Source: a virus
IMG/VR virus record: IMGVR_UViG_3300010883_016936
Coordinates: 1 to 21,037 of that record
Length of the DNA: 21,037 bases
Strand: one strand, 5' to 3'
Below the pieces are notes generated by a model that searched no databases, was not told the origin of the DNA, and saw only the letters and a program-made list of their open reading frames with translations. Numbering within the stretch: position 1 is the stretch's first letter; every line of letters begins with the position of its first letter. Position numbers and translations under genes: made by a program. Positions 10,391-18,071 of this stretch are shown piece after piece.

Positions 10391-12695
10391 GTTGATGAAT
10401 TATACGTTTGTTTCCCGTTATTCGAGATGGCAACAGGATAAACGTAGAAGAGAAACATGGAAGGAAGCAACTGATAGAGTACGAAACATGATGTTGGAAT
10501 TTTATAAAGATAAAGATGTTGAGAAAGATATTGATTGTGCCTATGATATGATGGCTAATAAAAAGATATTGGGCTCACAAAGAGCATTACAATTTGGTGG
10601 AAAACCTATTCTACAAAAACATGCACGGTTATATAACTGTGTGTCTTCTCCGTGTGATAGACCAAGATTCTTTCAAGAATATTTTTGGCTATTATTATGT
10701 GGCTGTGGGGCTGGATTTAGTGTTCAAAAACACCATATAAAGAAATTACCAAGACTATTTAATACTGTTCAACGATATTGTGACAAGCCTATAAAAGAAT
10801 TTGTTATTCCAGATACCATAGAAGGCTGGGCGGACGCTATTGGTATTTTGCTTACCAGCTATTTAAACATAGCTATTGATAAACAATATAAAGAATATGT
10901 AGACTATAGAGTGCGTTTCAAATTTCATAAAATTAGAAAGAAAGGTTCTCCCCTTAGTTCTGGAGTTGGTAAGGCCCCAGGGCCAGAAGGCTTAGCGAAT
11001 AGTCTAAAACAAATTGATGCCTTGTTATTAAGGTGTCTACAAAACAAACAAGCGAAACTTAAACCAATTGATGCCTACGATATTTGTATGCATATTGCCG
11101 ACGCAGTTCTTAGCGGAGGAGTTAGACGTTCAGCTACAATAGCACTATTTAGTCCTGACGACGAAGATATGCTGAATGCTAAAACGGGTAACTGGTTTAT
11201 TGATAATCCCCAACGAGCCCGTTCAAACAATTCGTGCGTACTATTGAAATCTGATACATCATACCCAGATTTTCAAGACATATTACAACATACCAAAGAA
11301 TACGGGGAACCGGGGTTTGTATGGGTTGACGATTTAGAACACCTTGTAAATCCTTGCGTTGAAATTTCGTTTTGGTGTTACAACATAGTAGACCAAACCA
11401 AGTACGACAAATACATGGAAACTTATGACGGCAAAGGATATGATTGTAACTTAAAAAAGATAGGTTTAGAATCTGGTTGGCAAGGATGCAATTTGTCCAC
11501 TATTAATTCCGCATCTGTTAAGAGTACAGAAGATTTTTTTGAAAGAGCAAGGGCGGCAGCTATTATTGGAACATTTCAAGCGGGATATACGACTTTTAAC
11601 TATCTAACTCCTGCCTCAGAAGCTATCTTTAAACGAGAAGCTTTACTAGGGGTAAGCATGACAGGAACAATGGAAAACTTTGATATTGTTTTAGACCCAA
11701 ATAATCAAAAAGAAGCAGCAAGAATTATCAAAGAAACAAATAAAGAATTTGCCCAAAAAATTGGCATCAATCAGGCCGCTAGACTCACCTGTTTAAAGCC
11801 AGAAGGAACCACATCTTGCATTTTAGGAACATCGTCTGGTATTCATCCTCACCATTCTAAGAGATACCACAGAGTTGTTCAGGCTAATAAAACTGAGACT
11901 CCTTATAATCATTTTAGAACTATCAATGAGACGGCGTGTGAAACGTCTGTTTGGTCTAATAACAATACTGATGATGTTATCCGCTTTCCGATAGAAGTTC
12001 CAGATGGAGCAAAAACCAAAAACCAACTTCCGGCTTTGGCCTTATTAGAAATAGTAAGAAGCACGCAGCAAAATTGGGTTATAGCGGGAACCAATAAAAA
12101 TCTATGCACACAACCGTGGCTGACGCATAATGTTAGCAATACTATTAATGTTTTGGACGACGAATGGGAGGACGTAGGTGAATTCATCTATAAAAATAGA
12201 AGGTATTTTTGCGGTATTTCTTTACTGCCTCATTCTGGAGACAAAGACTATCCACAAGCACCGTTTACGGCAGTATATACGTCTAGAGAGATAGTCAAAG
12301 AATATGGAGAACCGGCTCTTTGGACTTCTGGATTAATAGAATTGGCTTTGCAGTCATTTGAAAATAACCTATGGACAGCTTGTGATTTTTGTCTTATAGA
12401 ACGACAAAGAGAAGACGCACTATCAACTGTAAATGGCTCTAAAGGTGCAGTATATAGAAAACTGGGTAATAAATTAGAGTTTTTTGAACGAATGAAAAAA
12501 TATGCTAAAAAATATTTTGACAATGATTTAAAGAGATTGACTTATTGTATGAAAGATGTATATAATTGGAAACTGTATTGTGATTTAAGGAAAACATTTA
12601 AAGCCGTAGATTATACAACTATGATAGAAGACGAAGACAATACTAAATTAGAAGAAGAGATTGCCTGTGCAGGAGGTGCCTGTGAAATCGTATAA
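10374..12695 (+). CDS. nrdJ: Class II (adenosylcobalamin-dependent) ribonucleoside-triphosphate reductase
   Basis: This enzyme reduces ribonucleotides to deoxyribonucleotides using adenosylcobalamin. I start at ATG 10374, since AAGGAGA lies just upstream and MSALNELMNYTFVSRYSRW is the usual N terminus of the monomeric RTPR group; this gives 773 aa, close to the L. leichmannii enzyme. Key residues: Cys89 in LYNCVSSP and Cys372 in GWQGCNLSTIN (the redox pair), the radical Cys328 and Glu330 in NPCVEI, the phosphate-binding CLKPEGTTSCILGTSSGIHP segment, and the C-terminal CAGGAC pair (Cx4C) that passes reducing power to the site. About 30 extra residues separate NPCVEI from GCNL compared with the classic enzyme, as in other phage-type members I recall. 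No B12 riboswitch is seen upstream. Activity depends on host cobalamin. Confidence 0.92.
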   Translation: MSALNELMNYTFVSRYSRWQQDKRRRETWKEATDRVRNMMLEFYKDKDVEKDIDCAYDMMANKKILGSQRALQFGGKPILQKHARLYNCVSSPCDRPRFFQEYFWLLLCGCGAGFSVQKHHIKKLPRLFNTVQRYCDKPIKEFVIPDTIEGWADAIGILLTSYLNIAIDKQYKEYVDYRVRFKFHKIRKKGSPLSSGVGKAPGPEGLANSLKQIDALLLRCLQNKQAKLKPIDAYDICMHIADAVLSGGVRRSATIALFSPDDEDMLNAKTGNWFIDNPQRARSNNSCVLLKSDTSYPDFQDILQHTKEYGEPGFVWVDDLEHLVNPCVEISFWCYNIVDQTKYDKYMETYDGKGYDCNLKKIGLESGWQGCNLSTINSASVKSTEDFFERARAAAIIGTFQAGYTTFNYLTPASEAIFKREALLGVSMTGTMENFDIVLDPNNQKEAARIIKETNKEFAQKIGINQAARLTCLKPEGTTSCILGTSSGIHPHHSKRYHRVVQANKTETPYNHFRTINETACETSVWSNNNTDDVIRFPIEVPDGAKTKNQLPALALLEIVRSTQQNWVIAGTNKNLCTQPWLTHNVSNTINVLDDEWEDVGEFIYKNRRYFCGISLLPHSGDKDYPQAPFTAVYTSREIVKEYGEPALWTSGLIELALQSFENNLWTACDFCLIERQREDALSTVNGSKGAVYRKLGNKLEFFERMKKYAKKYFDNDLKRLTYCMKDVYNWKLYCDLRKTFKAVDYTTMIEDEDNTKLEEEIACAGGACEIV

Positions 12696-12704
12696 AGGAC
12701 ATGA

Positions 12705-13382
12705 ATGACAAGAAAACAAGAAGCCCGTACTAAACACAACAGACTTGTTGGTAAAACTGCCAATCAAAAGAAATATATTCAATCAATTAAAAATAATCGT
12801 ATTACTTTGTGCATTGGTCCTGCTGGAACAGGTAAAACATATATAGCTGCTACATCAGGATTATTAGGCTTATTAGATAACGAATATAAAAAAATTGTTT
12901 TGACTAGACCTTTAGTTCAAGCCGGTGAAGACACCGGGTTTTTACCAGGAGATATAGATAATAAATTAGCACCTTATATCCGTCCAATCTTCGATGAATT
13001 TTTACTAAAAACAAGACAGTCAGAGCTACAAACTCTTAGAGGTCAAGGGGCTATAGAAATAGTCCCATTTGCCTATATGCGTGGTCGAAATTTCTATAAT
13101 TCGTTCATTTTGTGCGACGAAGCACAAAACGCGAGTAAAAAACAATTAAAATTACTCTTGACAAGACTGGGTCAATCGAGTAAAATGGTACTAGCGGGAG
13201 ACATCGCACAGTCCGACCTCGCTTCCGGCGGTAATCAATTTGTAGATATAATAAATAAATTAGAAGGTTTAGAGAATGTTGGAATAGTTAGATTAACTAC
13301 TAGCGACATCATTAGAGACCCATTAATTGAGAAAATTTTAGAGAGACTGGAAGATGAAAAGAAAGAGAACATTAGTACTTAA
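12705..13382 (+). CDS. phoH: PhoH-like P-loop ATPase
   Basis: The 225-aa protein has the PhoH core: N20-Q21 with the preceding Lys (Q-motif-like), Walker A GPAGTGKT (38-45), the family signature LTRPLVQAGEDTGFLPGD, Walker B FILCDEAQN, and LLTRLGQSSKMVLAGD with the sensor-like Asp and Gln (GDIAQSDL). PhoH proteins bind and hydrolyse ATP and are related to superfamily 1 helicases; an RNA-related role is suspected. They are common in marine and freshwater phages. The start follows the RNR stop by 9 nt, and its end overlaps the HNH gene by 29 nt. Confidence 0.93.
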   Translation: MTRKQEARTKHNRLVGKTANQKKYIQSIKNNRITLCIGPAGTGKTYIAATSGLLGLLDNEYKKIVLTRPLVQAGEDTGFLPGDIDNKLAPYIRPIFDEFLLKTRQSELQTLRGQGAIEIVPFAYMRGRNFYNSFILCDEAQNASKKQLKLLLTRLGQSSKMVLAGDIAQSDLASGGNQFVDIINKLEGLENVGIVRLTTSDIIRDPLIEKILERLEDEKKENIST

Positions 13383-13938
13383 TGCGGACTATCAGGGGCT
13401 GGGTTTAATTGGGTGGCAAAGTGCTATGAAGCAGGTTGTCAAATACCAACTCACCCAAAAAGACGGCGCGCATTTAATTGATTGGTATAATGATGATTTT
13501 ATATTAAGCTGCAATGGGGATAAATTTCCTGTTCCTGCCGTAATACGCAGGGCTCAATATGTTAAAAAGAAACATGTTCCTTTTTCTAAAAAGAATGTTT
13601 TTTTGAGAGACCAAATGACATGCCAATATTGTGGCAAATTGGATTTAACCTGTTATACCTTGACCTATGACCATGTGGTTCCTCGTAAAAAATGGAAGTT
13701 AGAAAAAAGAAAAGGAACTCCTACTCATTGGGGTAATATTGTTACTTGTTGTCGTAAGTGTAATCTTCGAAAAGGAGATAAAACACCAGAACAGGCTGGA
13801 CTAAGACTAAAAAAAGAACCTCGTGCGCCTAGCTCTCATATGTATATATTGGGCATTACTCCGTGGACCAATATAGAACCAGAATGGGAATCGTATTTAA
13901 CCCCTTTATATAAATTATTAACCAATGGAAATGGCTAA
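13354..13938 (+). CDS. HNH endonuclease (VLNADY-type)
   Basis: The 194-aa protein belongs to the HNH group that opens with a VLNADYxxLGLIxW segment (8-21). The nuclease site is MTCQYCGK (C90-x2-C93), YDHVVPRKKW (D106-H107), NIVTCC (Asn of the motif) and CRKCNLRKGD (C133-x2-C136, N137). These zinc-bound enzymes cut DNA. In phages they include packaging-associated nicking enzymes and free-standing homing-type nucleases, but this subgroup is widespread and may have a housekeeping role. Unlike the HNH at 1546, its base composition matches the surroundings and it is translationally coupled to phoH, so it looks like a resident gene rather than a recent insertion. Confidence 0.88.
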   Translation: MKRKRTLVLNADYQGLGLIGWQSAMKQVVKYQLTQKDGAHLIDWYNDDFILSCNGDKFPVPAVIRRAQYVKKKHVPFSKKNVFLRDQMTCQYCGKLDLTCYTLTYDHVVPRKKWKLEKRKGTPTHWGNIVTCCRKCNLRKGDKTPEQAGLRLKKEPRAPSSHMYILGITPWTNIEPEWESYLTPLYKLLTNGNG

Positions 13939-14297
13939 TGCCACTATATGTATTTGAATGTTACGAAGAAGACGGTGGTTGTGGTCGTGCTTTTGAGATT
14001 AAGACCACAATGGACAAAATCTCATCAACCCATCCCTCCTGTCCTTCGTGTCGTAAACGAAAATCTGTAGCCAGAAATTTTCATACAGATATTACTGTAT
14101 TTGATGCTGCTCCTAAAACAGTAGGAACACTAGCCGAAAGAAATGTGTCCCGTTTAAGCAAAGACGAACGTATTGCTATAACGAAAGAGCATAATGAGTA
14201 TAGAGATAAACCTTTTACCGGAAGTCTCCCAAAAGGAGGCTCTTTATATCCTGTTGATAGTCAAGGACAAAAAGTGCCTAGACAGAGGAAAACATAA
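13938..14297 (+). CDS. FmdB-like zinc-ribbon protein (119 aa)
   Basis: The N terminus MPLYVFECYEEDGGC, followed by HPSCPSCRK, is the pattern of FmdB-family regulatory zinc ribbons: C8, C15, C35 and C38 would bind one zinc. The family usually starts MPxYxYxC. The C-terminal two thirds (FDAAPKTVGTLAERNVSRLS, then a Lys/Glu-rich helix and a Gly/Pro-rich tail) are outside the zinc ribbon and not recognised. The ATG overlaps the preceding stop (TAATG). The role in phages is unknown; nucleic acid or protein binding is likely. Confidence 0.75.
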   Translation: MPLYVFECYEEDGGCGRAFEIKTTMDKISSTHPSCPSCRKRKSVARNFHTDITVFDAAPKTVGTLAERNVSRLSKDERIAITKEHNEYRDKPFTGSLPKGGSLYPVDSQGQKVPRQRKT

Positions 14298-14728
14298 TGA
14301 CTGAAAAGAAAAGTAACCCAGACCGCATTTCTCTTAAAGATATAGACAAAGCTATTTTTCGTCCAAATGAAGACGAAGACACTTTAGAAGAACCGGAGAC
14401 AAGTACTGTTGTATATACGTGGTGGGGCAAAAATGATACCACTCTAAATGGGTATCCTATTTTATTAAGCTCAGAAGATGATGAAATAGCTTATGCTAAA
14501 ACTACAACATACAAGGAAACTAAAAGGTATTTTGTTAAAATAGGACCTAATGGAACGTTGGCAAACCCAGAAGGGCTTTATGCTAATAGAGATATGCAAA
14601 AGAAAATTGGTGATGAGTCGGCGTGGAGATGGAAGGAAATTAATCCTAGAGTTTTTAGATTCTATATTGAATTTTTAAAAACTAAGAACAGAGCATTTTT
14701 AAATAATGCTGAAAGAGAGGTATTTTAA
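14297..14728 (+). CDS. Hypothetical protein (143 aa)
   Basis: The gene starts and ends at TAATG junctions, so it is coupled on both sides. The N-terminal 35 residues are charged and likely disordered. The remainder looks folded and aromatic-rich (STVVYTWWGKNDTTLNGYPI, YFVKIGPNGTLANPEG) with a helical C terminus (VFRFYIEFLKTKNRAFLNNA). There are no cysteines, P-loop or HTH that I can see. The position between the zinc-ribbon and HTH proteins in the recombination/replication operon suggests a DNA-transaction accessory role (inference). Confidence 0.6.
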   Translation: MTEKKSNPDRISLKDIDKAIFRPNEDEDTLEEPETSTVVYTWWGKNDTTLNGYPILLSSEDDEIAYAKTTTYKETKRYFVKIGPNGTLANPEGLYANRDMQKKIGDESAWRWKEINPRVFRFYIEFLKTKNRAFLNNAEREVF

Positions 14729-15273
14729 TGGCTAAGGGCAAATTATCACTGGAAGAAAAACACAAAATACAATTGAAATTATCAGAAGGTAAAACACATG
14801 CTGATATAGGAAAATTGTTAGGACGCAAGGAAGCTACAGTTAGTAAGTATGTTGGTGGAGAATTAACAGAGCTATATAGCGCTATGTTTAAATCCGAAGA
14901 CGAAGACCAAGAAGAGATTGAAGAACCCAAAGAGTCTAAAGAACCTAATATTAGCGTGACTATAAAAAATCAGGTTATCAACAGACTGGTACATGATAAT
15001 AGTAATTTAACTGTTAATAAGGCAACTTCGTTGGTCAATAAAGTATGTCGTAAAGTAACAGTGAAAGTGACGAATCCAGATTTGTTATATAATGCATGTC
15101 TTAAAAATCTAGGTGCGGGGGATATGATGTTGACCCAAACACAAGGAAAAAAAGGGGGAATTGCTATAATGACAAAATCTGCGTCAGAAAAATCCGACGA
15201 AGGTAAAGCAAATGTCACCCCGATTTCTAGAACAGCTAGAGGGGCCATTTTTAAACAAGAAGATGTTCGATAG
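14728..15273 (+). CDS. Helix-turn-helix protein of unknown function (181 aa)
   Basis: Residues about 6-42 (LSLEEKHKIQLKLSEGKT, then HADIGKLLGRKEATVSKYV) form a classic helix-turn-helix as in HTH_38/resolvase-like domains: a helix, ADIGKLLG turn region and the recognition helix EATVSKYV. An acidic linker (about 53-70) leads to a second domain (about 74-150) that I do not recognise, containing LVNKVCRKVTVKVTNPDLLY and a KKGGIAIMTKSASEKSDE stretch. DNA binding is likely; it could regulate the operon or recognise an origin. The start is a TAATG overlap and the end a 1-nt overlap (TAGTG). Confidence 0.65.
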   Translation: MAKGKLSLEEKHKIQLKLSEGKTHADIGKLLGRKEATVSKYVGGELTELYSAMFKSEDEDQEEIEEPKESKEPNISVTIKNQVINRLVHDNSNLTVNKATSLVNKVCRKVTVKVTNPDLLYNACLKNLGAGDMMLTQTQGKKGGIAIMTKSASEKSDEGKANVTPISRTARGAIFKQEDVR

Positions 15274-15716
15274 TGGCGATAGAACTCTCAGACAAAAACA
15301 GGTATCCCTCTAGATATTCTCCAGGAGGATGGGTAAGAGCAGACCAATATATTTCTGAGTTAATGTGTGAAAGACGAGCTAGGCATCTAGATAAAGACTT
15401 GCCAACAAAGTTTTGGAATCTAGACGAGTGGAAGGGATACTTTATGTACCAATTAAAACTAGCTCAAAAAATGATAACAGAATATCAAACCAAGGCTATT
15501 ATTATGGCTTTGCAAGATAGTAGAACATTTAAGACATATAGTTTAAAGGTCAAATGGTTTAAAACCATTGTAGAAGAATATAATTCCAGTTTGAAAAAAC
15601 AAGAAACCAATGAGCCAGATTTATCTCCTGTGCAAACTGGAACATCATTTAAGCGCAAAGAATTTAATAAGAAAAAAAGTATTTTGAATAGATTGGATGA
15701 ATTAGATGACAGTTGA
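15273..15716 (+). CDS. Hypothetical protein (147 aa), possibly a replication accessory
   Basis: The GTG start shares its G with the preceding TAG stop; no later ATG gives a better start near the N terminus. The protein is helical and basic, with a Trp-rich central part (PTKFWNLDEWKGYFMYQLKL) and a charged tail (RKEFNKKKSILNRLDELDDS). Its last 11 nt overlap the recombinase gene. The position directly before the RecA/UvsX homologue is where T4-like phages and relatives place accessory proteins such as helicase loaders or ssDNA-binding proteins, but there is no sequence match that I can state. Confidence 0.6.
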   Translation: MAIELSDKNRYPSRYSPGGWVRADQYISELMCERRARHLDKDLPTKFWNLDEWKGYFMYQLKLAQKMITEYQTKAIIMALQDSRTFKTYSLKVKWFKTIVEEYNSSLKKQETNEPDLSPVQTGTSFKRKEFNKKKSILNRLDELDDS

Positions 15717-16683
15717 TAAGGCTTTAGAAAAAGAATATGGCAAATCATCGTTTTTTACAGCAGACTCACTGCTTGAAACAGAAGATGTTGTTATTCCTAT
15801 AAGTCCAGCATTGGACTTAATTTTGAGCGGTGGCATACCAGAAGGTAGTTTTGTTTTAGTAACAGGGCCTCCTAAAATCGGCAAAACAACTATGTGTTTG
15901 CAGTTTGCGGCAAATGCTCAAAAAGAAGAGTTTGGTGGTCGTGATGTTCATTTCTTTAATGTAGAAGGACGACTTAAAAAACTAAATATCTTAGGTATTC
16001 GTGGTCTTCAAGCGGATAAAATACAAGTTATCGGTTCTTCTCAGGAAAAAATCCTGTACGCCGAAGACTACCTGGATATATTAATCAAGTACGTGGAATC
16101 TAAACCAAATTCCGTTTTCATTTTAGATTCTTTGTCACAACTTTGTAGCAAAGAAAGACAAGCAAACGACATTGGAAATAGATTTCGAGACAACGTACCT
16201 CTTATGCTGGCTGACTTCACAAAGAAAATCAGCAATATCTTGCCAATTAATAAGAGCATTTTTCTGGGCATTACTCACTTAATTGCCAATCAGGGCCAGG
16301 GTCATAAGGTGTGGCTTGAGGCATCTGGTCAAAAGGTACAATATCAAGCTGATGTTAAACTAAAAGCCACACATCAAAACCCACATTTAGACGGAGATAA
16401 ACAAGTAGGACAAATTATTCATTGGCTATGTGAAACTTCTGCTTTGGGGCCTCCTATGATGAAGGCTGATTCGTTACTTAGATATGGGCAGGGTCTAGAT
16501 ATGGAATATGAATTGCTAAACATGTGTATAGACATTGGTATTGTACAAAAGGGAGGTTCGTGGCTTACTATGCCGGACGAAACCAAAATACAAGGCATTG
16601 AAAAGGCATGTGCTAAATTGAGAGAAAATCCAAATTTATATAACGAATTAAATAAACAATTTAAAACGAGTCTGGGTCTATGA
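15706..16683 (+). CDS. uvsX: RecA/UvsX-type recombinase
   Basis: The 325-aa protein carries the RecA-fold ATPase core: SPALDLILSGGIPEGS before Walker A GPPKIGKTT (54-62), VFILDSLSQL as Walker B, the FLGITHLIANQGQG segment corresponding to the end of the ATPase core before loop L2, and the following ASGQKVQYQADVKLKA region that matches the GG-x-ALKFYASVRL strand of RecA. It ends with DMEYELLNMCIDIGIVQKGGSWL, as UvsX and RecA do after the core. It would form filaments on ssDNA and drive strand exchange for recombination-dependent replication and repair. It overlaps the genes on both sides. Whether it is nearer UvsX or RecA needs a phylogeny. Confidence 0.85.
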   Translation: MTVDKALEKEYGKSSFFTADSLLETEDVVIPISPALDLILSGGIPEGSFVLVTGPPKIGKTTMCLQFAANAQKEEFGGRDVHFFNVEGRLKKLNILGIRGLQADKIQVIGSSQEKILYAEDYLDILIKYVESKPNSVFILDSLSQLCSKERQANDIGNRFRDNVPLMLADFTKKISNILPINKSIFLGITHLIANQGQGHKVWLEASGQKVQYQADVKLKATHQNPHLDGDKQVGQIIHWLCETSALGPPMMKADSLLRYGQGLDMEYELLNMCIDIGIVQKGGSWLTMPDETKIQGIEKACAKLRENPNLYNELNKQFKTSLGL

Positions 16684-17105
16684 AAAGGTGGGTTAAAACT
16701 TTATCAGGACACAGGTGTGAATGGAAACTGCCCTCAAAAGTTATACAGGGCAATAAGCGCAAAACCAGCAATTACCACAGTGCTGCTAAAAAACTATTAC
16801 AAGAGACATATTCGACCATCCAAATATTTGAAGAAGTTCCAATTCATACGGACACATTGCGCACATTATATTTAGATTTTTATATTCCTAGCCTAGACTT
16901 GGCCATAGAAGTACATGGAGAACAACACTATAATTTTAGTTCTCATTTTCATGGTTCTCGCAGGAAATTTTTAAAAGCACGGGCCAATGATAGGGATAAA
17001 ATAACTTGGTGTGAACTGAATGGTATATTTATAGCAATTTTGTCTTATAAAGAATCTTTATCACAATGGAAAGAAAAGATAGTCAATTATGAGTACGATA
17101 GATGA
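16680..17105 (+). CDS. PD-(D/E)XK endonuclease, Vsr/DUF559-like
   Basis: The 141-aa protein has TLYLDFYIPSLDLAIEVHGE (D66 and E77-x-H79) followed by QHYNF, an active-site block typical of very-short-patch-repair-like and DUF559 endonucleases, in which His can replace the usual Lys. Downstream, RANDRDKITWCELNGIFIAI resembles the conserved D-x3-K-x2-W/Y-x-x2-NGI helix-strand. Upstream residues (KTLSGHRCEWKLPSKV) are not recognised. Its start overlaps the recombinase stop by 4 nt and its end overlaps the next gene by 17 nt, so it is probably used in recombination intermediates or mismatch/branch cleavage. Confidence 0.7.
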   Translation: MKRWVKTLSGHRCEWKLPSKVIQGNKRKTSNYHSAAKKLLQETYSTIQIFEEVPIHTDTLRTLYLDFYIPSLDLAIEVHGEQHYNFSSHFHGSRRKFLKARANDRDKITWCELNGIFIAILSYKESLSQWKEKIVNYEYDR

Positions 17106-17589
17106 CCAAACCAAATTGTTCACTATGCTTAAAGATTATGAGTCATTATGTGGGATTCCTGATAATAAGTTGCCTGGACCTAAAGAAGAAATACAAAAAT
17201 ATCTTACTATGTCTAGGGAAGAATTAAAAGGCCTGAATATAGAAGATTGTGCAGAAATATCATGTCGTTTAGCACAGTATTCAATATATGTTCAGCGTTT
17301 GATGAATATAGAACGGGGAATTTTAAAATGGGCAGAACACAAAATATTAGAGGCGGTTTCTGTTGAATCCCAACAATATGATAAATTTATTAAACATGAG
17401 GTTAAAGTCCGTTTAATTGCCAAAGAAAATAGCCATGTACAAAGGTTGCTAGATTTGATAAATTATGCAACGCAAACATCTACAAGATTAGAATACTTCG
17501 CCGGAGACATTAAAGAATTATTTCATGTAATAATAGAACTACAAAGAGCCAAAACCAACGTAATGAGAATAAACAATGAATCTAGATGA
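17089..17589 (+). CDS. Possible UvsY-like recombination mediator (166 aa)
   Basis: This entirely helical, cysteine-poor protein sits two genes after the UvsX homologue. Its middle (CRLAQYSIYVQRLMNIERGI, LKWAEHKIL, then YDKFIKHEVKVRLIAKENSH) has the same order of features as T4 UvsY (MLYSKWLNKHSSIKKE, then DRYEKSEMKTVLSADKDV), with a following helix pair in both. UvsY loads the recombinase onto SSB-coated ssDNA. The similarity is judged by eye and is weak, so the call rests as much on position as on sequence. If not UvsY, it is a helical accessory protein of the recombination operon. Confidence 0.45.
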   Translation: MSTIDDQTKLFTMLKDYESLCGIPDNKLPGPKEEIQKYLTMSREELKGLNIEDCAEISCRLAQYSIYVQRLMNIERGILKWAEHKILEAVSVESQQYDKFIKHEVKVRLIAKENSHVQRLLDLINYATQTSTRLEYFAGDIKELFHVIIELQRAKTNVMRINNESR

Positions 17590-18070
17590 TTTTTTAAGCA
17601 CATTAACATCAGAACAAAAAGAAAAGTTAAAAAGCGCCCTGGACGATTCTCCGTTGCCGGAACCAATAGAAAAACCTAAGCGCAGACAAAGAAGAACCAG
17701 CTCAAAAACTAGTAGGTCTTCTGGTAAAATTAAAAAAGTAGGTAAAGTTACAGCAAAGTCTGGTAAAAGCAAAAAAAATCGTCGCGTAGAACCGGTTTCT
17801 ACAGAACAACAAGAAAATATATTTAAAACCAATCGCCGCGCGCTTATTACAGATACAGAGTTTAAAAAGGGCAGGGATAAAGACAATAGAGATGACAAGT
17901 TATTAAGCGGCGAAAACGAACTTACTGATAGAGGAGAACAACGTTTAGGTTATTTAGAAGCCAAATGTAGTAAATGTGAATTTATGTATGAAAATGTTCC
18001 AAGTAACAGGTGTTATACCGACGATAGTGAATCCGTATTTATTTGTGACGACTGTGTAGGTAGGAGATAA
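17576..18070 (+). CDS. Basic-linker protein with C-terminal zinc-binding site (164 aa)
   Basis: The first helix (MNLDDFLSTLTSEQKEKLKS) is followed by a long Lys/Arg/Ser-rich linker (about 33-70) and a C-terminal domain with C131-x2-C134, C146 and C157-x2-C160, which would bind one zinc. The linker is low complexity and probably disordered. A nucleic-acid-binding role is likely from the charge and zinc site. The position right before the replicative helicase makes a helicase-loader or ssDNA-binding function conceivable, but no match to known loaders is visible. It overlaps the upstream gene by 14 nt and ends one base before the helicase start. Confidence 0.6.
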   Translation: MNLDDFLSTLTSEQKEKLKSALDDSPLPEPIEKPKRRQRRTSSKTSRSSGKIKKVGKVTAKSGKSKKNRRVEPVSTEQQENIFKTNRRALITDTEFKKGRDKDNRDDKLLSGENELTDRGEQRLGYLEAKCSKCEFMYENVPSNRCYTDDSESVFICDDCVGRR

Positions 18071-18071
18071 A

